Positions 35,690 through 46,095 are shown, numbered from the stretch's first letter. The stretch: 64,000 nt of DNA from Porticoccaceae bacterium UBA4026 (GCA_002382445.1 DGAQ01000073.1:11560-75559), one strand, 5' to 3'. Program-made: numbers and translations. The notes: generated by a model from the letters alone, not told the origin.

Positions 35690-36765
35690 TGTGGATTGCA
35701 GATTATCTAAGTCAGTTCTATGGTTCTTTCGCAGTGTTTCAGTATCTAACACTGAGGGGAATCTTAGCCGTTATTACCTCTTTGGTTATCAGTTGGGTTT
35801 TTGGTCCAGCGGTCATCCGGCGACTGAATGAACTGCAGATGGGTCAGGTTATACGCAGTGATGGTCCACAGACTCATTTAAGCAAGGCCGGAACTCCCAC
35901 TATGGGCGGTGCGCTTATTTTATTAGCGATCTTTGTTAGCACTTTGTTATGGGCTGACTTGGGAAATCGTTATGTTTGGATAGTTCTGGGCACTACTCTT
36001 TTCTTCGGTTTGGTTGGCTGGGTTGATGATTATCGAAAGATCGTTGAGAAAGATCCTCGCGGATTACCGGCTAGATGGAAATATTTCTGGCAGTCTGTGT
36101 TTGGGCTTGGGGCGGCAATAGTTCTTTACTATGGCGCACAAACTCCTGCTGAAACTGAATTGATCGTACCTTTTTTCAAGAATATTGCCCTCACTATGGG
36201 CCCTTTTTATATCCTGTTTACCTACTTAGTGATTGTTGGCACGAGTAACGCGGTAAATCTAACGGATGGTCTTGATGGGCTGGCTATTTTACCCGCAGTG
36301 ATGGTTGGCGGCGCTTTGGGCGTTATTGCCTACTTAACAGGCAACTATCAGTTTGCCAATTATTTACACATTCCTTTTATCAGTGGTGCGGGGGAATTAC
36401 TCATCGTTGCAGCGGCGCTCTGTGGAGCGGGGCTCGGTTTTCTATGGTTTAACACTTATCCCGCCATGGTTTTTATGGGTGATATCGGCGCTTTGGCCTT
36501 GGGGGCGGCACTTGGCGTGATGGCGGTGATTGTTCGGCAAGAAATAGTCTTGGCGATTATGGGTGGTGTTTTTGTTATTGAGACCGTATCGGTCATTTTA
36601 CAGGTGGCTTCATTCAAACTAACCGGTAAACGCATCTTTCGCATGGCCCCCTTACATCACCATTATGAATTGAAAGGTTGGCCTGAACCGCGTGTGATCG
36701 TGCGGTTTTGGATCATTACCGTGGTCCTAGTCCTTGTTGGCCTAGCCACACTGAAGATAAGATAA
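35683..36765 (+). CDS. mraY: Phospho-MurNAc-pentapeptide transferase (lipid I synthesis)
   Basis: The 360-residue enzyme has ten membrane segments. It moves phospho-MurNAc-pentapeptide to undecaprenyl phosphate in the inner membrane. Catalytic aspartates lie in WVDDYRK and NLTDGLDGLA; MGDIGALALG and the cytoplasmic HHHYELKGWPEP loop are typical. It starts inside the end of murF and is followed two bases later by murD. Confidence 0.97.
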   Translation: MLVWIADYLSQFYGSFAVFQYLTLRGILAVITSLVISWVFGPAVIRRLNELQMGQVIRSDGPQTHLSKAGTPTMGGALILLAIFVSTLLWADLGNRYVWIVLGTTLFFGLVGWVDDYRKIVEKDPRGLPARWKYFWQSVFGLGAAIVLYYGAQTPAETELIVPFFKNIALTMGPFYILFTYLVIVGTSNAVNLTDGLDGLAILPAVMVGGALGVIAYLTGNYQFANYLHIPFISGAGELLIVAAALCGAGLGFLWFNTYPAMVFMGDIGALALGAALGVMAVIVRQEIVLAIMGGVFVIETVSVILQVASFKLTGKRIFRMAPLHHHYELKGWPEPRVIVRFWIITVVLVLVGLATLKIR

Positions 36766-36767
36766 AA

Positions 36768-38159
36768 ATGGAACCAATTGTGGCTGAGTTAGGTCTGACT
36801 AACAGGAAAATAGCTATCCTTGGCATGGGAGCCACGGGTCTATCTGTGGCCAGATTTCTGTCGTCAATTGGCAAGCCTTTTATATTTGCTGATAGTCGTG
36901 AACAGCCGCCTAAGTTAAGCGAGGCTAGGGAAAGCTTTCCGCAGATTTCCATGCAACTGGGCGAATTCAATCAAGCCCTATTTGCTGATATTGACCTGGC
37001 CATAATCAGCCCAGGGATTGCTTTGGATCAGCCAGCCTTTATAGCCGCTCGACAGCAGGGCGTCACTTTTATGGGTGATCTTGAGTTATTTTTAAGCCAG
37101 GCAAAAGCGCCTGTTGTGGCAATCACCGGATCGAACGGTAAGAGTACCGTGACTACTCTACTTGGCCAGATGGCGAAAGATAGCGGCTTACAGGTCGGCG
37201 TTGGCGGTAATTTAGGCATGCCGATGCTTGATTTAATTTCAGATAATCAGCAACTGTATATCCTAGAGCTATCTAGCTTTCAATTAGAATTACTAACCGA
37301 TAGCCGCGGCGCTACGGTTGGTCTGCTCAATATTACTCCAGATCATATGGATAGGTATAAAGACCTCGAGCAGTATGTTGCTGCAAAGCATCATATCTTT
37401 CGTGGAGCAAAGACAGTTATCAGTAATCGGCAGGATAGTTTGACCACCCCAAGAGAACAGGGAGAGAGTCAAACCCTGACATTTGGACTTGATAAGCCAG
37501 ATGAGGGTAATTTTGGAATTGCTCTTCACAACGATATCAAATCCTTATTCTTCGGCAACCAAGTTTTACTCGCGGTGGAAGAAGTCGCCATGAAAGGACG
37601 ACATAACACGAGTAATGCTCTCGCCGCTCTAGCTCTTGGATATGCGGCTGGACTCGCCACGGCTACGATGCTGAAAACATTAGAAGTCTTTAAGGGCCTG
37701 CCTCATCGGTGCGAGACCATCGCCACTATCGACAATGTCAGCTATATCAATGACTCGAAGGGAACCAATGTTGGCGCAACACTGGCGGCTATTGAAGGGT
37801 TTGGTTCTGATGCGGGTAAAAATCTTTTGTTAATTGCTGGAGGGCAAGGTAAAGGCCAGAATTTTGGTGATCTAAAGGATTCTGTGGAGAGATTTGTGAA
37901 ATGCGGTTTTCTTTATGGTGAGGACGCACAACTGTTAGAAGAAGCCTTGCACTCGGTCACCCAGATTCACCGCGTAAACTCACTAGTTGAGGCGGTTGCC
38001 GGTGCTAAAAATGCCGCTCGGTCCGGAGATATCGTCCTGCTATCACCTGCATGCGCAAGTTTTGATTCATTTACGGGTTTCGAACAGCGCGGCCGCTGTT
38101 TTAGCCAGGCTGTGTTATCGCAAGTACATGCTAATAACGGCAAAGGGATGACCTCATGA
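36768..38159 (+). CDS. murD: UDP-MurNAc-L-alanine:D-glutamate ligase
   Basis: The 463-residue ligase adds D-Glu to UDP-MurNAc-L-Ala. The start is ATG 36768, giving MEPIVAELGL and then IAILGMGATGLSVARFL, the N-terminal UDP-binding fold. A longer frame starting inside mraY is rejected. The ATP loop is ITGSNGKSTVTTLL; LSSFQLE and YINDSKGTNVGAT are typical of MurD. It overlaps ftsW by ATGA. Confidence 0.95.
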   Translation: MEPIVAELGLTNRKIAILGMGATGLSVARFLSSIGKPFIFADSREQPPKLSEARESFPQISMQLGEFNQALFADIDLAIISPGIALDQPAFIAARQQGVTFMGDLELFLSQAKAPVVAITGSNGKSTVTTLLGQMAKDSGLQVGVGGNLGMPMLDLISDNQQLYILELSSFQLELLTDSRGATVGLLNITPDHMDRYKDLEQYVAAKHHIFRGAKTVISNRQDSLTTPREQGESQTLTFGLDKPDEGNFGIALHNDIKSLFFGNQVLLAVEEVAMKGRHNTSNALAALALGYAAGLATATMLKTLEVFKGLPHRCETIATIDNVSYINDSKGTNVGATLAAIEGFGSDAGKNLLLIAGGQGKGQNFGDLKDSVERFVKCGFLYGEDAQLLEEALHSVTQIHRVNSLVEAVAGAKNAARSGDIVLLSPACASFDSFTGFEQRGRCFSQAVLSQVHANNGKGMTS

Positions 38160-39334
38160 TAGTCACCTTGCCTTTAAATTTTAACCGCTCTAGAGCTAGG
38201 CGATGGCACGTCGATATGCCTTTGCTGCTTCCTGTACTAGCGTTAATCTCTATTGGTTTCGTCATGATTGGGTCGGCATCTTTTAGTTTCGCTGATCATC
38301 GATTAGGCGATGAGCTTTTCTTTGTTAAACGGCATCTGGCGTACTTAGTCGTTGGCGCCGCCGCCATGATGACTTGCTTCTTTGTGCGGCCTTCATTTTG
38401 GTCAACCTATGCGCGATTATGGATGGTGATTGCTGTTGTACTCTTGGTGTTGGTTTTGATTCCAGGTGTCGGTCGAGAGCTTAATGGCAGTCGACGCTGG
38501 TTGAGTTTTGGCGGTTTCACTGTACAGGTATCTGAATTAGCAAAAGTGGCCACTGTGGTCTTTTTGGCCACTTATCTTGATCAGCATAGAGAGACTCTAG
38601 GCGGCAGCTGGGCTGGGTTCTTCAAATTAATGGGTGTTATCGGTGTGCTCTCGTTACTCCTCATACAAGAGCCAGATTTTGGCTCTGTGGTCGTGCTGGG
38701 TAGTACTTTCATGGTTCTCATATTCTTGGGTGGTGCAAAACTTCGACAGTATTTTTTGATTATTGCTGTTGGTTTGGCTTTGTTGTGGATACTTAAAGAT
38801 TCTGCACCCTATCGGGTGGCTAGATTAACTGCATACCTTGACCCTTGGTCGGATCAGTTTAATTCTGGTTATCAGTTGACTCAGTCACTCATAGCCTTTG
38901 GACGAGGCGAGTGGTTCGGCGTCGGGTTAGGTCAGTCTGTTCAAAAAATGCTCTACTTACCAGAGGCTCATACCGACTTTGTGTTTGCCATCTTTGCAGA
39001 AGAGTTTGGCTTTTTAGGCGTGCTATGCCTGGTTGGGTTGTACTGCTTAATGGTGAGCCGGATATTCAGCTTAAGTCGCAAAGCAATCGCGGTACAAAGC
39101 TGGTACGCGGCTTTTGTTCTTATTGGGTTCGGACTACTTATTAGTGGGCAGACCTTTATTAACCTTGGGGTGAATGCCGGGTTATTACCGACCAAAGGTC
39201 TTACACTGCCCTTTGTCAGCTATGGTGGCAGTAGCCTTATGGTCTGCTGCGCCATGATTGGCATGATGTTGCGTTTTGGCCATGATTTACACGAACCTCA
39301 AGTGGATAATCGGAGGTCTCGTTATGCTGGATGA
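38156..39334 (+). CDS. ftsW: Septal peptidoglycan glycosyltransferase FtsW (SEDS)
   Basis: The 392-residue protein has about ten membrane segments and SEDS-family signatures: GRELNGSRRWL, QEPDFGSVVVL, PEAHTDFVFAI and GLLPTKGLTLPFVSYGGSS. It polymerises glycan strands at the septum with FtsI. It follows murD with an ATGA overlap and overlaps the start of murG by 11 bases. Confidence 0.96.
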   Translation: MIVTLPLNFNRSRARRWHVDMPLLLPVLALISIGFVMIGSASFSFADHRLGDELFFVKRHLAYLVVGAAAMMTCFFVRPSFWSTYARLWMVIAVVLLVLVLIPGVGRELNGSRRWLSFGGFTVQVSELAKVATVVFLATYLDQHRETLGGSWAGFFKLMGVIGVLSLLLIQEPDFGSVVVLGSTFMVLIFLGGAKLRQYFLIIAVGLALLWILKDSAPYRVARLTAYLDPWSDQFNSGYQLTQSLIAFGRGEWFGVGLGQSVQKMLYLPEAHTDFVFAIFAEEFGFLGVLCLVGLYCLMVSRIFSLSRKAIAVQSWYAAFVLIGFGLLISGQTFINLGVNAGLLPTKGLTLPFVSYGGSSLMVCCAMIGMMLRFGHDLHEPQVDNRRSRYAG

Positions 39335-40421
39335 CAGACAGTACCGAGTGATGATAATGGCCGGCGGTACCGGGGGGCATGTCTTCCCCGCACTTGCCGT
39401 AGTCGATGAACTGCGCAAAGAAAATGTTGCGCTGGCGTGGCTTGGAACCCGTCGAGGTATCGAAGCTGAACTAGTGCCAAAGAACCAGATTGACCTCCAT
39501 TATCTAGATATAGAGGGTATTCGTGGTCGTGGCCTCGGTGCTTTATTAAAAGCCCCGCTACTATTACTGCGGTCCATAGTGCAATCATTACATGTACTGT
39601 CTCAATTTAAACCAGAAGTCGTATTGGGTATGGGCGGATTTGCCTCGGGCCCTGGTGCTATTGCAGCTTGGTTGAAGCGTATTCCCATCGTGATTCATGA
39701 ACAAAACTCTATTGCTGGCACCACCAACCGTATCAGTGCAATATTTGCTACAAAGGTTATGCAAGGTTTTCCGAATACCTTAAAGCGAGGCGAATGGTGT
39801 GGAAACCCAGTGCGTTTTGATATAGCCAATTTACCGTCGCCTCAAGTGCGATTTGCTGGGCGAACCGGGAAGACTCGGGTACTTATTGTTGGCGGCAGCA
39901 GGGGTGCAATGGCCATTAACACCCTACTACCGAAGGCACTCAAGCAGATTGATGAAGAGATCCGTCCTGAAATTCTACATCAGACAGGCAAGGTTCATTG
40001 GCAAGGCACATTGGACCTCTATTATGCTCAGGATCTAAATCCTCAGAGTGAACAGATCAAGGTCGTCGATTTTATTGAATCGATGGCGGCAGCCTATGAA
40101 TGGGCTGATTTTGTTATCTGCAGAGCGGGTGCTCTGACGATTGCTGAACTCACTTCGGCAGGATTAGGTTCCTTACTAATACCCTTTCCCTTTGCGATTG
40201 ATGACCATCAAACGGCGAATGGGCAACTATTGGTGAGTCAGGGTGCGGCGGTTATGGTTCAACAAACTCAGTTAAGCGCCGAGCAATTAGCAGAACAACT
40301 CGTTGTGATTTGTGGGGACGGGGAAAAGCGTTTAAACATGGCAATGCGCGCTAGGGAGTTGGCTAAAAATTCCGCCGCTCGAGAAGTTGCGCGAATCTGT
40401 ATGGAGGTTAGTCGTGGTTAA
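39324..40421 (+). CDS. murG: UDP-GlcNAc transferase MurG (lipid II synthesis)
   Basis: The GT-B glycosyltransferase (365 residues from ATG 39324) has MAGGTGGHVFPALAV near its N-terminus, GMGGFASGPGAIAAW and HEQNSIAGTTNR. The nucleotide-binding region includes RAGALTIAELTSAGL and PFPFAIDDHQTANG. It converts lipid I to lipid II on the inner membrane face. GGAGG at 39312 supports this start over a longer frame inside ftsW. It overlaps murC by 8 bases. Confidence 0.95.
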   Translation: MLDDRQYRVMIMAGGTGGHVFPALAVVDELRKENVALAWLGTRRGIEAELVPKNQIDLHYLDIEGIRGRGLGALLKAPLLLLRSIVQSLHVLSQFKPEVVLGMGGFASGPGAIAAWLKRIPIVIHEQNSIAGTTNRISAIFATKVMQGFPNTLKRGEWCGNPVRFDIANLPSPQVRFAGRTGKTRVLIVGGSRGAMAINTLLPKALKQIDEEIRPEILHQTGKVHWQGTLDLYYAQDLNPQSEQIKVVDFIESMAAAYEWADFVICRAGALTIAELTSAGLGSLLIPFPFAIDDHQTANGQLLVSQGAAVMVQQTQLSAEQLAEQLVVICGDGEKRLNMAMRARELAKNSAAREVARICMEVSRG

Positions 40422-41847
40422 TATAGCAAACTTCCAAGTCCCCGAGATGCGCCGCATCGGACGTATTCATTTCGTGGGCATTGGCGGAAGTGGTATGTGC
40501 GGCATTGCTGAAGTACTCCTCAACCAGGGTTACGAAATATCTGGATCAGATTTAGTTATTAATGCTAGTGCTGAGCGACTAATGAGGGCGGGAGCGCAAG
40601 TCTTCAAAGGGCACAAAAAATCCAACATCGATGGTGCTGATGTGGTGGTTAAATCTTCAGCTGTAACTCTTGAAAATATAGAAATTGCTACTGCAATGAA
40701 TAATGGTATTCCAGTGGTAAGACGTGCCGAAATGCTTGCAGAACTTATGCGCTATCGACATGGTATCGCCGTGGCTGGAACCCATGGGAAAACTACGACA
40801 ACCAGTTTAATCACCGCTATTTTTGCTGAAGCTGACTGTGACCCTACTTTTATTGTTGGAGGACGTGTAAACAGTATTGGCACCAACGCTAAACTTGGCG
40901 GCAGCCGTTATCTCGTTGCCGAAGCCGACGAGAGTGATGCCTCTTTCTTGCACTTGCAACCCATGGTCTCAGTAGTCACTAACATCGAAGCCGATCACAT
41001 GGAGGCCTATGGTTTTGACTTTGAGGTCATGAAACAAACCTACATTAAGTTCCTACACAACCTACCATTTTATGGTTTGGCTGTGCTTTGTATTGATGAT
41101 GAGGTGATTCGAAATATGTTGGTTGACGTGGGGAGACCTACTCTAACCTACGGCTTTAGTGAAGATGCCGCTTATCGTATTCGTGACGTCAAAAGCCATC
41201 AGCGTCAGTGCTTTTTTACCATTGATCGTCCGGATGGTCTTCCTTCGTTAGATATTAGCCTGAGTATTCCTGGCCGACATAATGCATTAAATGCCGCCGC
41301 TGCAATCGCCGTAGCGAGTGACGAAGGCTTATCTGACCAGTCGATCATTAAGGCGTTAAGCGAATTTGGTGGTGTTGGCCGTCGGTTTGAGCAGATTGGT
41401 GATTACCCGGTAAGAGATGGCATTGCCATGCTTTACGATGATTACGGTCATCATCCCACGGAAGTTCAAGCCACCATACAAGCTGTCCGCGATGGATGGC
41501 CGGATAAGCGTCTGGTTATGATTTTTCAGCCTCATCGCTATACGCGAACAAGAGACCTCTACGAAGAGTTTGTTGGGGTCTTGTCTACCGTTGATCTGTT
41601 GTTGATTTTGGACGTCTACTCGGCAGGCGAAGAGTTAATTGCAGGCGCGACCAGCAAAAATTTGTGTGGAAGCATTCGACAGCGTGGACGCATAGACCCT
41701 ATTTACGTCACTAATCTTGAAGATGTTCCGTCGCTTCTCGCGGAGTTAGTCCAGGGCGGGGATTTAGTGATGACACAGGGTGCCGGCAGTGTTAGCAAAT
41801 TAGTTTCCATGCTAGCTGATAGCCAGTTAGGGCAGGTGCCATTATGA
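40414..41847 (+). CDS. murC: UDP-MurNAc:L-alanine ligase
   Basis: The 477-residue ligase adds the first stem residue. The start is GTG 40414, six bases behind GGAGG and overlapping the murG stop; the longer TTG frame is not supported. Motifs are IHFVGIGGSGMCGIAEVL, the ATP loop AGTHGKTTTTSLI, VAEADESDASF and DDYGHHPTEVQAT. It overlaps ddl by ATGA. Confidence 0.95.
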   Translation: MVNIANFQVPEMRRIGRIHFVGIGGSGMCGIAEVLLNQGYEISGSDLVINASAERLMRAGAQVFKGHKKSNIDGADVVVKSSAVTLENIEIATAMNNGIPVVRRAEMLAELMRYRHGIAVAGTHGKTTTTSLITAIFAEADCDPTFIVGGRVNSIGTNAKLGGSRYLVAEADESDASFLHLQPMVSVVTNIEADHMEAYGFDFEVMKQTYIKFLHNLPFYGLAVLCIDDEVIRNMLVDVGRPTLTYGFSEDAAYRIRDVKSHQRQCFFTIDRPDGLPSLDISLSIPGRHNALNAAAAIAVASDEGLSDQSIIKALSEFGGVGRRFEQIGDYPVRDGIAMLYDDYGHHPTEVQATIQAVRDGWPDKRLVMIFQPHRYTRTRDLYEEFVGVLSTVDLLLILDVYSAGEELIAGATSKNLCGSIRQRGRIDPIYVTNLEDVPSLLAELVQGGDLVMTQGAGSVSKLVSMLADSQLGQVPL

Positions 41848-42788
41848 ATCGTAGAACCCTGGGCACCTCAGCACAAGACGTCAGTAAATTTGGCCGTATC
41901 GGCCTTTTATACGGGGGCCTTTCGTCCGAGCGCGAAATATCTTTGATGACCGGTGAAGCCGTATTGGCCGCGCTAAAAAATCTCAATGTGGACGTGATCG
42001 CGATTGACGTTCAGGAGAATATTTTACAAATATTACCAAGCTATCAGTTGGACCGAGTGTTTATCGCGTTGCACGGACCTGGTGGGGAGGATGGCACATT
42101 GCAGGGAGCCTTAGAATATCTAGAGCTACCCTATACTGGAAGCGGTGTCTTGGCTTCCGCATTAGCAATGGACAAACTCCGGTGCAAGCAAATGTGGCGG
42201 GGGATCGGTTTGCCCACCACAGACTTTGCAGTATTGGACGAGAAATCTGATTGGGCAGCGGTACTGGATTCTTTAGGCGGTAAAGTGATGGTGAAGCCGA
42301 CCTGTGAAGGTTCAAGCATCGGTATGAGTCGAGTAGAGACTGCGCAGCAACTTCAAGAGGCGTGGAGGCAAGCGGCAGATTTAAGTAACGTCGTTATAGC
42401 AGAGTCCCTACTGGAGGGCGAAGAGTATACGGTTGCTATTCTGGGTGATCAGGCTTTGCCGTCAATTCGTATCGAGGCAAAAGAAGTTTTTTACGACTAT
42501 CAAGCTAAGTATTTTTCTGACGAGACCGCCTATTTTTGCCCCAGTGGATTGTCTGTTGCGCGTGAAGAAGAATTGCGAGACCTGTCGGTCGCCGCGTTCA
42601 ATAGTCTTGGCTGTCGGGGATGGGGTCGTGTCGATGTGATGGTCGATAGCGCAGGAAGCTTTCAGCTTCTGGAAGTTAATACGGTTCCCGGGATGACCAG
42701 TCATAGTTTGGTGCCGATGGCTGCAAGTGCTGCAGGCCTTAGTTTCGATGAACTGGTTCTCTCTATATTGGAGGAATCAATCGCATGA
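41844..42788 (+). CDS. ddl: D-alanine:D-alanine ligase
   Basis: The 314-residue ATP-grasp enzyme makes D-Ala-D-Ala for MurF. LLYGGLSSEREISLMTG at the N-terminus, ALHGPGGEDGTLQG, VKPTCEGSSIGMS and EVNTVPGMTSHSL are the expected family motifs. It is placed exactly as ddlB in the standard dcw order, overlapping murC and ftsQ by ATGA at each end. Confidence 0.95.
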   Translation: MNRRTLGTSAQDVSKFGRIGLLYGGLSSEREISLMTGEAVLAALKNLNVDVIAIDVQENILQILPSYQLDRVFIALHGPGGEDGTLQGALEYLELPYTGSGVLASALAMDKLRCKQMWRGIGLPTTDFAVLDEKSDWAAVLDSLGGKVMVKPTCEGSSIGMSRVETAQQLQEAWRQAADLSNVVIAESLLEGEEYTVAILGDQALPSIRIEAKEVFYDYQAKYFSDETAYFCPSGLSVAREEELRDLSVAAFNSLGCRGWGRVDVMVDSAGSFQLLEVNTVPGMTSHSLVPMAASAAGLSFDELVLSILEESIA

Positions 42789-43591
42789 CAAAAAGAATGG
42801 TTCAAGGGGCTAATTTTAATAATCCGTCAAAGAAACGGTTTTCAGATCGCTTTTACGAGAAATTTTTACGATTGGTCATGGTCGTTGTTTTTGTGGCGGT
42901 CATTGTTGGAGGCGAATATATCTACAAACAAATTGATACGCCTTTAAGCAGAATCATTGTGGGAGGAGAGTTTAAACATCTCCAAAAAGAAGAATTAGCT
43001 AACTTGGTCAATGGTCAGATAGATGGGGGATTTTTGAGTATGAATTTGAATCAATTACGCGATCAGTTGCAGGGCCACCCCTGGGTTCACGAAGTCAGTA
43101 TTAGACGTGAATGGCCCTCTACCTTAAAAGTCGAGGTGGTTGAAGAGGTGCCTATCGCCCGTTTGGGTAAACAGGGGTTTCTCAATCGCTTGGGGGATCA
43201 GCTTGAGATTTCTGACAATAGCAATCTTCAATCGTTACCGGTCTTGCGCGCGGAATTTGGTAGTACACAAGACATGGTTCAACAGTATCAACTATTGGCT
43301 GAGCTGCTTATACCTACCAGTCTCAAATTGACCGAGTTACAGCGAGATAGTGTCGGGGCTTGGAAGGCGTCTGCCGCTCCGGGTATTAGGTTGGTATTGG
43401 GCCGTGATGAGATCGCTGAGAAAATACGCAGACTCGTCATAGTTTGGCAGTCGGGGTTGAGTTTGCAGTCAGACAACATTGAAACCATCGATTTACGCTA
43501 TCCAAATGGACTCGCTGTGTCTTGGAAAGAAAGTGCGCTTGCCCGCACTGATGGCCAAATTTTATTAAAAAATGTTTCTAGCTCAGCTTGA
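42785..43591 (+). CDS. ftsQ: Cell division protein FtsQ
   Basis: The 268-residue bitopic protein has a short basic cytoplasmic end and one membrane segment (about residues 31-47, VVVFVAVIVGGEYIYK). A POTRA domain (IIVGGEFKHLQKEELANLV) and the FtsQ beta domain, with HPWVHEVSIRREWPSTLKVEVVEEVPIA, follow. It links FtsL/FtsB to the early divisome. It is coupled to ddl by an ATGA overlap; ftsA follows after 24 bases. Confidence 0.95.
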   Translation: MTKRMVQGANFNNPSKKRFSDRFYEKFLRLVMVVVFVAVIVGGEYIYKQIDTPLSRIIVGGEFKHLQKEELANLVNGQIDGGFLSMNLNQLRDQLQGHPWVHEVSIRREWPSTLKVEVVEEVPIARLGKQGFLNRLGDQLEISDNSNLQSLPVLRAEFGSTQDMVQQYQLLAELLIPTSLKLTELQRDSVGAWKASAAPGIRLVLGRDEIAEKIRRLVIVWQSGLSLQSDNIETIDLRYPNGLAVSWKESALARTDGQILLKNVSSSA

Positions 43592-43615
43592 TGTCAGGCT
43601 AAAAAGGGAAAAATT

Positions 43616-44851
43616 ATGAGTAGTTCAAATGAAGAAAACATGGTGGTCGCATTAGATATTGGTACATCTAAGGTGGTTGCTATTGTTGGTGTTATAGGGC
43701 CGGGAGGCGAAATAGAAATCATTGGCACAGGAATGCATGCATCATCCGGGCTAAAAAAAGGCGTGGTGGTAAATATTGAGGCAACTGTCAACTCTATCCA
43801 GCGTGCGATTGAAGAAGCCGAGTTGATGGCGGGGTGCTCTATTCATTCAGTTTACGCAGGTATAGCCGGTAGTCATATCCGTAGCCTAAATTCACACGGT
43901 ATTGTTGCGATCCGAGATCGCGAAGTTCAACCATTGGACCTGGAGCGAGTTATTGATGCTGCTCGGGCTGTGGCTATTCCAGCAGACCAAGAAATACTTC
44001 ATGTGCTACCGCAAGAATTTATTATCGACGACCAACAGGGAGTGCGCGAGCCGATTGGCATGTCTGGAGTCCGTTTAGAAGCCAAGGTGCATTTGGTTAC
44101 TTGCGCGGCTAACGCGGCACAAAACATTAAGAAATGTATTCGGCGATGTGGTCTTGAAGTTGATGATCTTGCCCTTGAGCAACTCGCTTCGAGCTATGCG
44201 GTGTTGACAGAAGATGAGAAGCAACTCGGTGTTGCTCTAGTTGATATCGGTGGCGGAACGTCGGATATCGCTATTTTTACTGAAGGATCTATCAGACACA
44301 CGGGCGTAATTCCAATTGCTGGAGATCAAGTGACTAATGACATTGCTATGGCATTGCGCACACCCACGGCACATGCCGAAGAGCTTAAAGTGAAATATGC
44401 CTGCGCACTGGCTAAGTTAGCGCGCCCTGAAGAGACAGTAAAGGTGCCAAGCGTGGGTGATCGCGAATCTCGTGATATGTCTCGGCAACTGCTCGCTGAA
44501 GTCGTTGAACCAAGATATGACGAACTATTTACGCTGGTCCAGGCGGAGATACGGCGCAGTGGGTTCGAAGAGTTGATTGCGGCTGGGATAGTGCTTACCG
44601 GAGGCTCATCAAAAATGGAAGGTGTCACTGAATTGGCTGAAGAAATTTTCCATATGCCAGTGAGAATCGGAGCGCCGACTAATGTCAGAGGGCTTTCTGA
44701 CATAGTGAATAACCCCATTTACTCAACAGGGGTTGGATTACTTCATTTTGGTGTTAAAGAGCGACGCAAATTAGGTAGTAACGCGAGTACTAATGCGAAG
44801 AGTGGAAATATATTTGAAAAGCTTAAGAGCTGGTTTCAAGGTGGGGTTTAA
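43616..44851 (+). CDS. ftsA: Cell division protein FtsA
   Basis: The 411-residue actin-like ATPase tethers FtsZ to the membrane. It carries VALDIGTSKVVAIVG as phosphate loop, VDIGGGTSDIAIF as the second nucleotide motif and GIVLTGGSSKMEGV. The C-terminal amphipathic helix FEKLKSWFQGGV serves as membrane anchor. The start ATG follows AGGGAAAA. A weak hairpin sits between it and ftsZ. Confidence 0.97.
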   Translation: MSSSNEENMVVALDIGTSKVVAIVGVIGPGGEIEIIGTGMHASSGLKKGVVVNIEATVNSIQRAIEEAELMAGCSIHSVYAGIAGSHIRSLNSHGIVAIRDREVQPLDLERVIDAARAVAIPADQEILHVLPQEFIIDDQQGVREPIGMSGVRLEAKVHLVTCAANAAQNIKKCIRRCGLEVDDLALEQLASSYAVLTEDEKQLGVALVDIGGGTSDIAIFTEGSIRHTGVIPIAGDQVTNDIAMALRTPTAHAEELKVKYACALAKLARPEETVKVPSVGDRESRDMSRQLLAEVVEPRYDELFTLVQAEIRRSGFEELIAAGIVLTGGSSKMEGVTELAEEIFHMPVRIGAPTNVRGLSDIVNNPIYSTGVGLLHFGVKERRKLGSNASTNAKSGNIFEKLKSWFQGGV

Positions 44852-44911
44852 GGGTCGCTAATTTTAGTGACAAATGTTTGATAATTGTGAGGCGCAAATA
44901 AGGGGAACACT

Positions 44912-46084
44912 ATGTTTGAATTAGTAGACAGCATTCCAAAGAATGCAGAGATTAAAGTAGTTGGCGTGGGTGGCGGTGGTTGTAATGCTGTCCGTCATAT
45001 GATGAATAGTAATATTGATGGGGTGCATTTTATCTGTGCTAATACCGATGCACAGTCGATGCACAATCTAGACAACGCAACTGTCTTGCAGTTGGGTGGA
45101 GCCCTGACTAAAGGATTAGGCGCCGGTGCTAATCCAGAAGTTGGTCGCCAAGCCGCCATGGAAGACAAAGAGCGCATTGCTCAGGTCTTAGAAGGCGCTG
45201 ATATGGTGTTCATCACCGCTGGTATGGGCGGAGGTACAGGTACTGGCGGCGCGCCAGTCATTGCTGAAATTGCCAAGCAAATGGGCATCTTAACCGTTGG
45301 TGTCGTTACTCGACCCTTTGGCTTCGAAGGTCGCAAACGCATGGCTATCGCTGATGAGGGTATCTCTCAGATGAAGGAGCGCGTCGATTCATTGATTATT
45401 GTCCCCAATGAAAAGCTGATACAGGTGCTGGGTAAGGATATGACGGTGCTGAATGCCTTTAAACAAGCTAATGATGTGCTTTTTGGTGCTGTTCAGGGCA
45501 TTACTGACTTGATCCTCCTTGATGGCTTGATCAATGTCGACTTTGCTGATGTGCGCACTGTTATGTCTGAAATGGGCATGGCAATGATGGGCACTGGCGA
45601 AGCCAGTGGTACCGATCGTGCGATTATTGCTGCGGAGAGTGCCATCAGATGTCCATTGTTGGAGGATATTAACCTTCAGGGCGCTAAAGGTATTTTGGTT
45701 AACATCACCAGTGGTTACGACCTTACCTTGGGTGAGTTTGAGGACGTTGGTAATACTGTCCGTGAATTTGCTGACGAAGACGCGACGATAATTGTTGGTA
45801 GCGTATTTGATACAGAACTAACTGATCAGCTGCGAGTTACCGTTGTGGCGACCGGGTTACGTTCGCCTGGCGCCAAAACAGGCCCTCGAGGAGTTGTTAT
45901 TGACAATCAACCACCACGTAAAATGGGGGGCGATATCGATTACGGCCGATTGGATCAGCCAACCAGTATGCGTCGAGGATCATCTTTAGGAGGGGGGGCA
46001 ATCGCCCGGAAAGTGCAGGTTCAAGAGGATCCTGAATTGGATTATCTAGATGTACCTGCTTTCCTAAGAAAGCAGGCAGACTAG
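44912..46084 (+). CDS. ftsZ: Cell division GTPase FtsZ
   Basis: The 390-residue tubulin homologue forms the Z ring. GVGGGGCNAVRHM, the tubulin signature GGGTGTGGAPV, and NEKLIQV are visible. The conserved C-terminal peptide LDVPAFLRKQAD binds FtsA and ZipA. The start ATG follows AAGGGG. A large hairpin lies immediately downstream, before lpxC. Confidence 0.98.
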   Translation: MFELVDSIPKNAEIKVVGVGGGGCNAVRHMMNSNIDGVHFICANTDAQSMHNLDNATVLQLGGALTKGLGAGANPEVGRQAAMEDKERIAQVLEGADMVFITAGMGGGTGTGGAPVIAEIAKQMGILTVGVVTRPFGFEGRKRMAIADEGISQMKERVDSLIIVPNEKLIQVLGKDMTVLNAFKQANDVLFGAVQGITDLILLDGLINVDFADVRTVMSEMGMAMMGTGEASGTDRAIIAAESAIRCPLLEDINLQGAKGILVNITSGYDLTLGEFEDVGNTVREFADEDATIIVGSVFDTELTDQLRVTVVATGLRSPGAKTGPRGVVIDNQPPRKMGGDIDYGRLDQPTSMRRGSSLGGGAIARKVQVQEDPELDYLDVPAFLRKQAD

Positions 46085-46095
46085 CCTACCCTAAG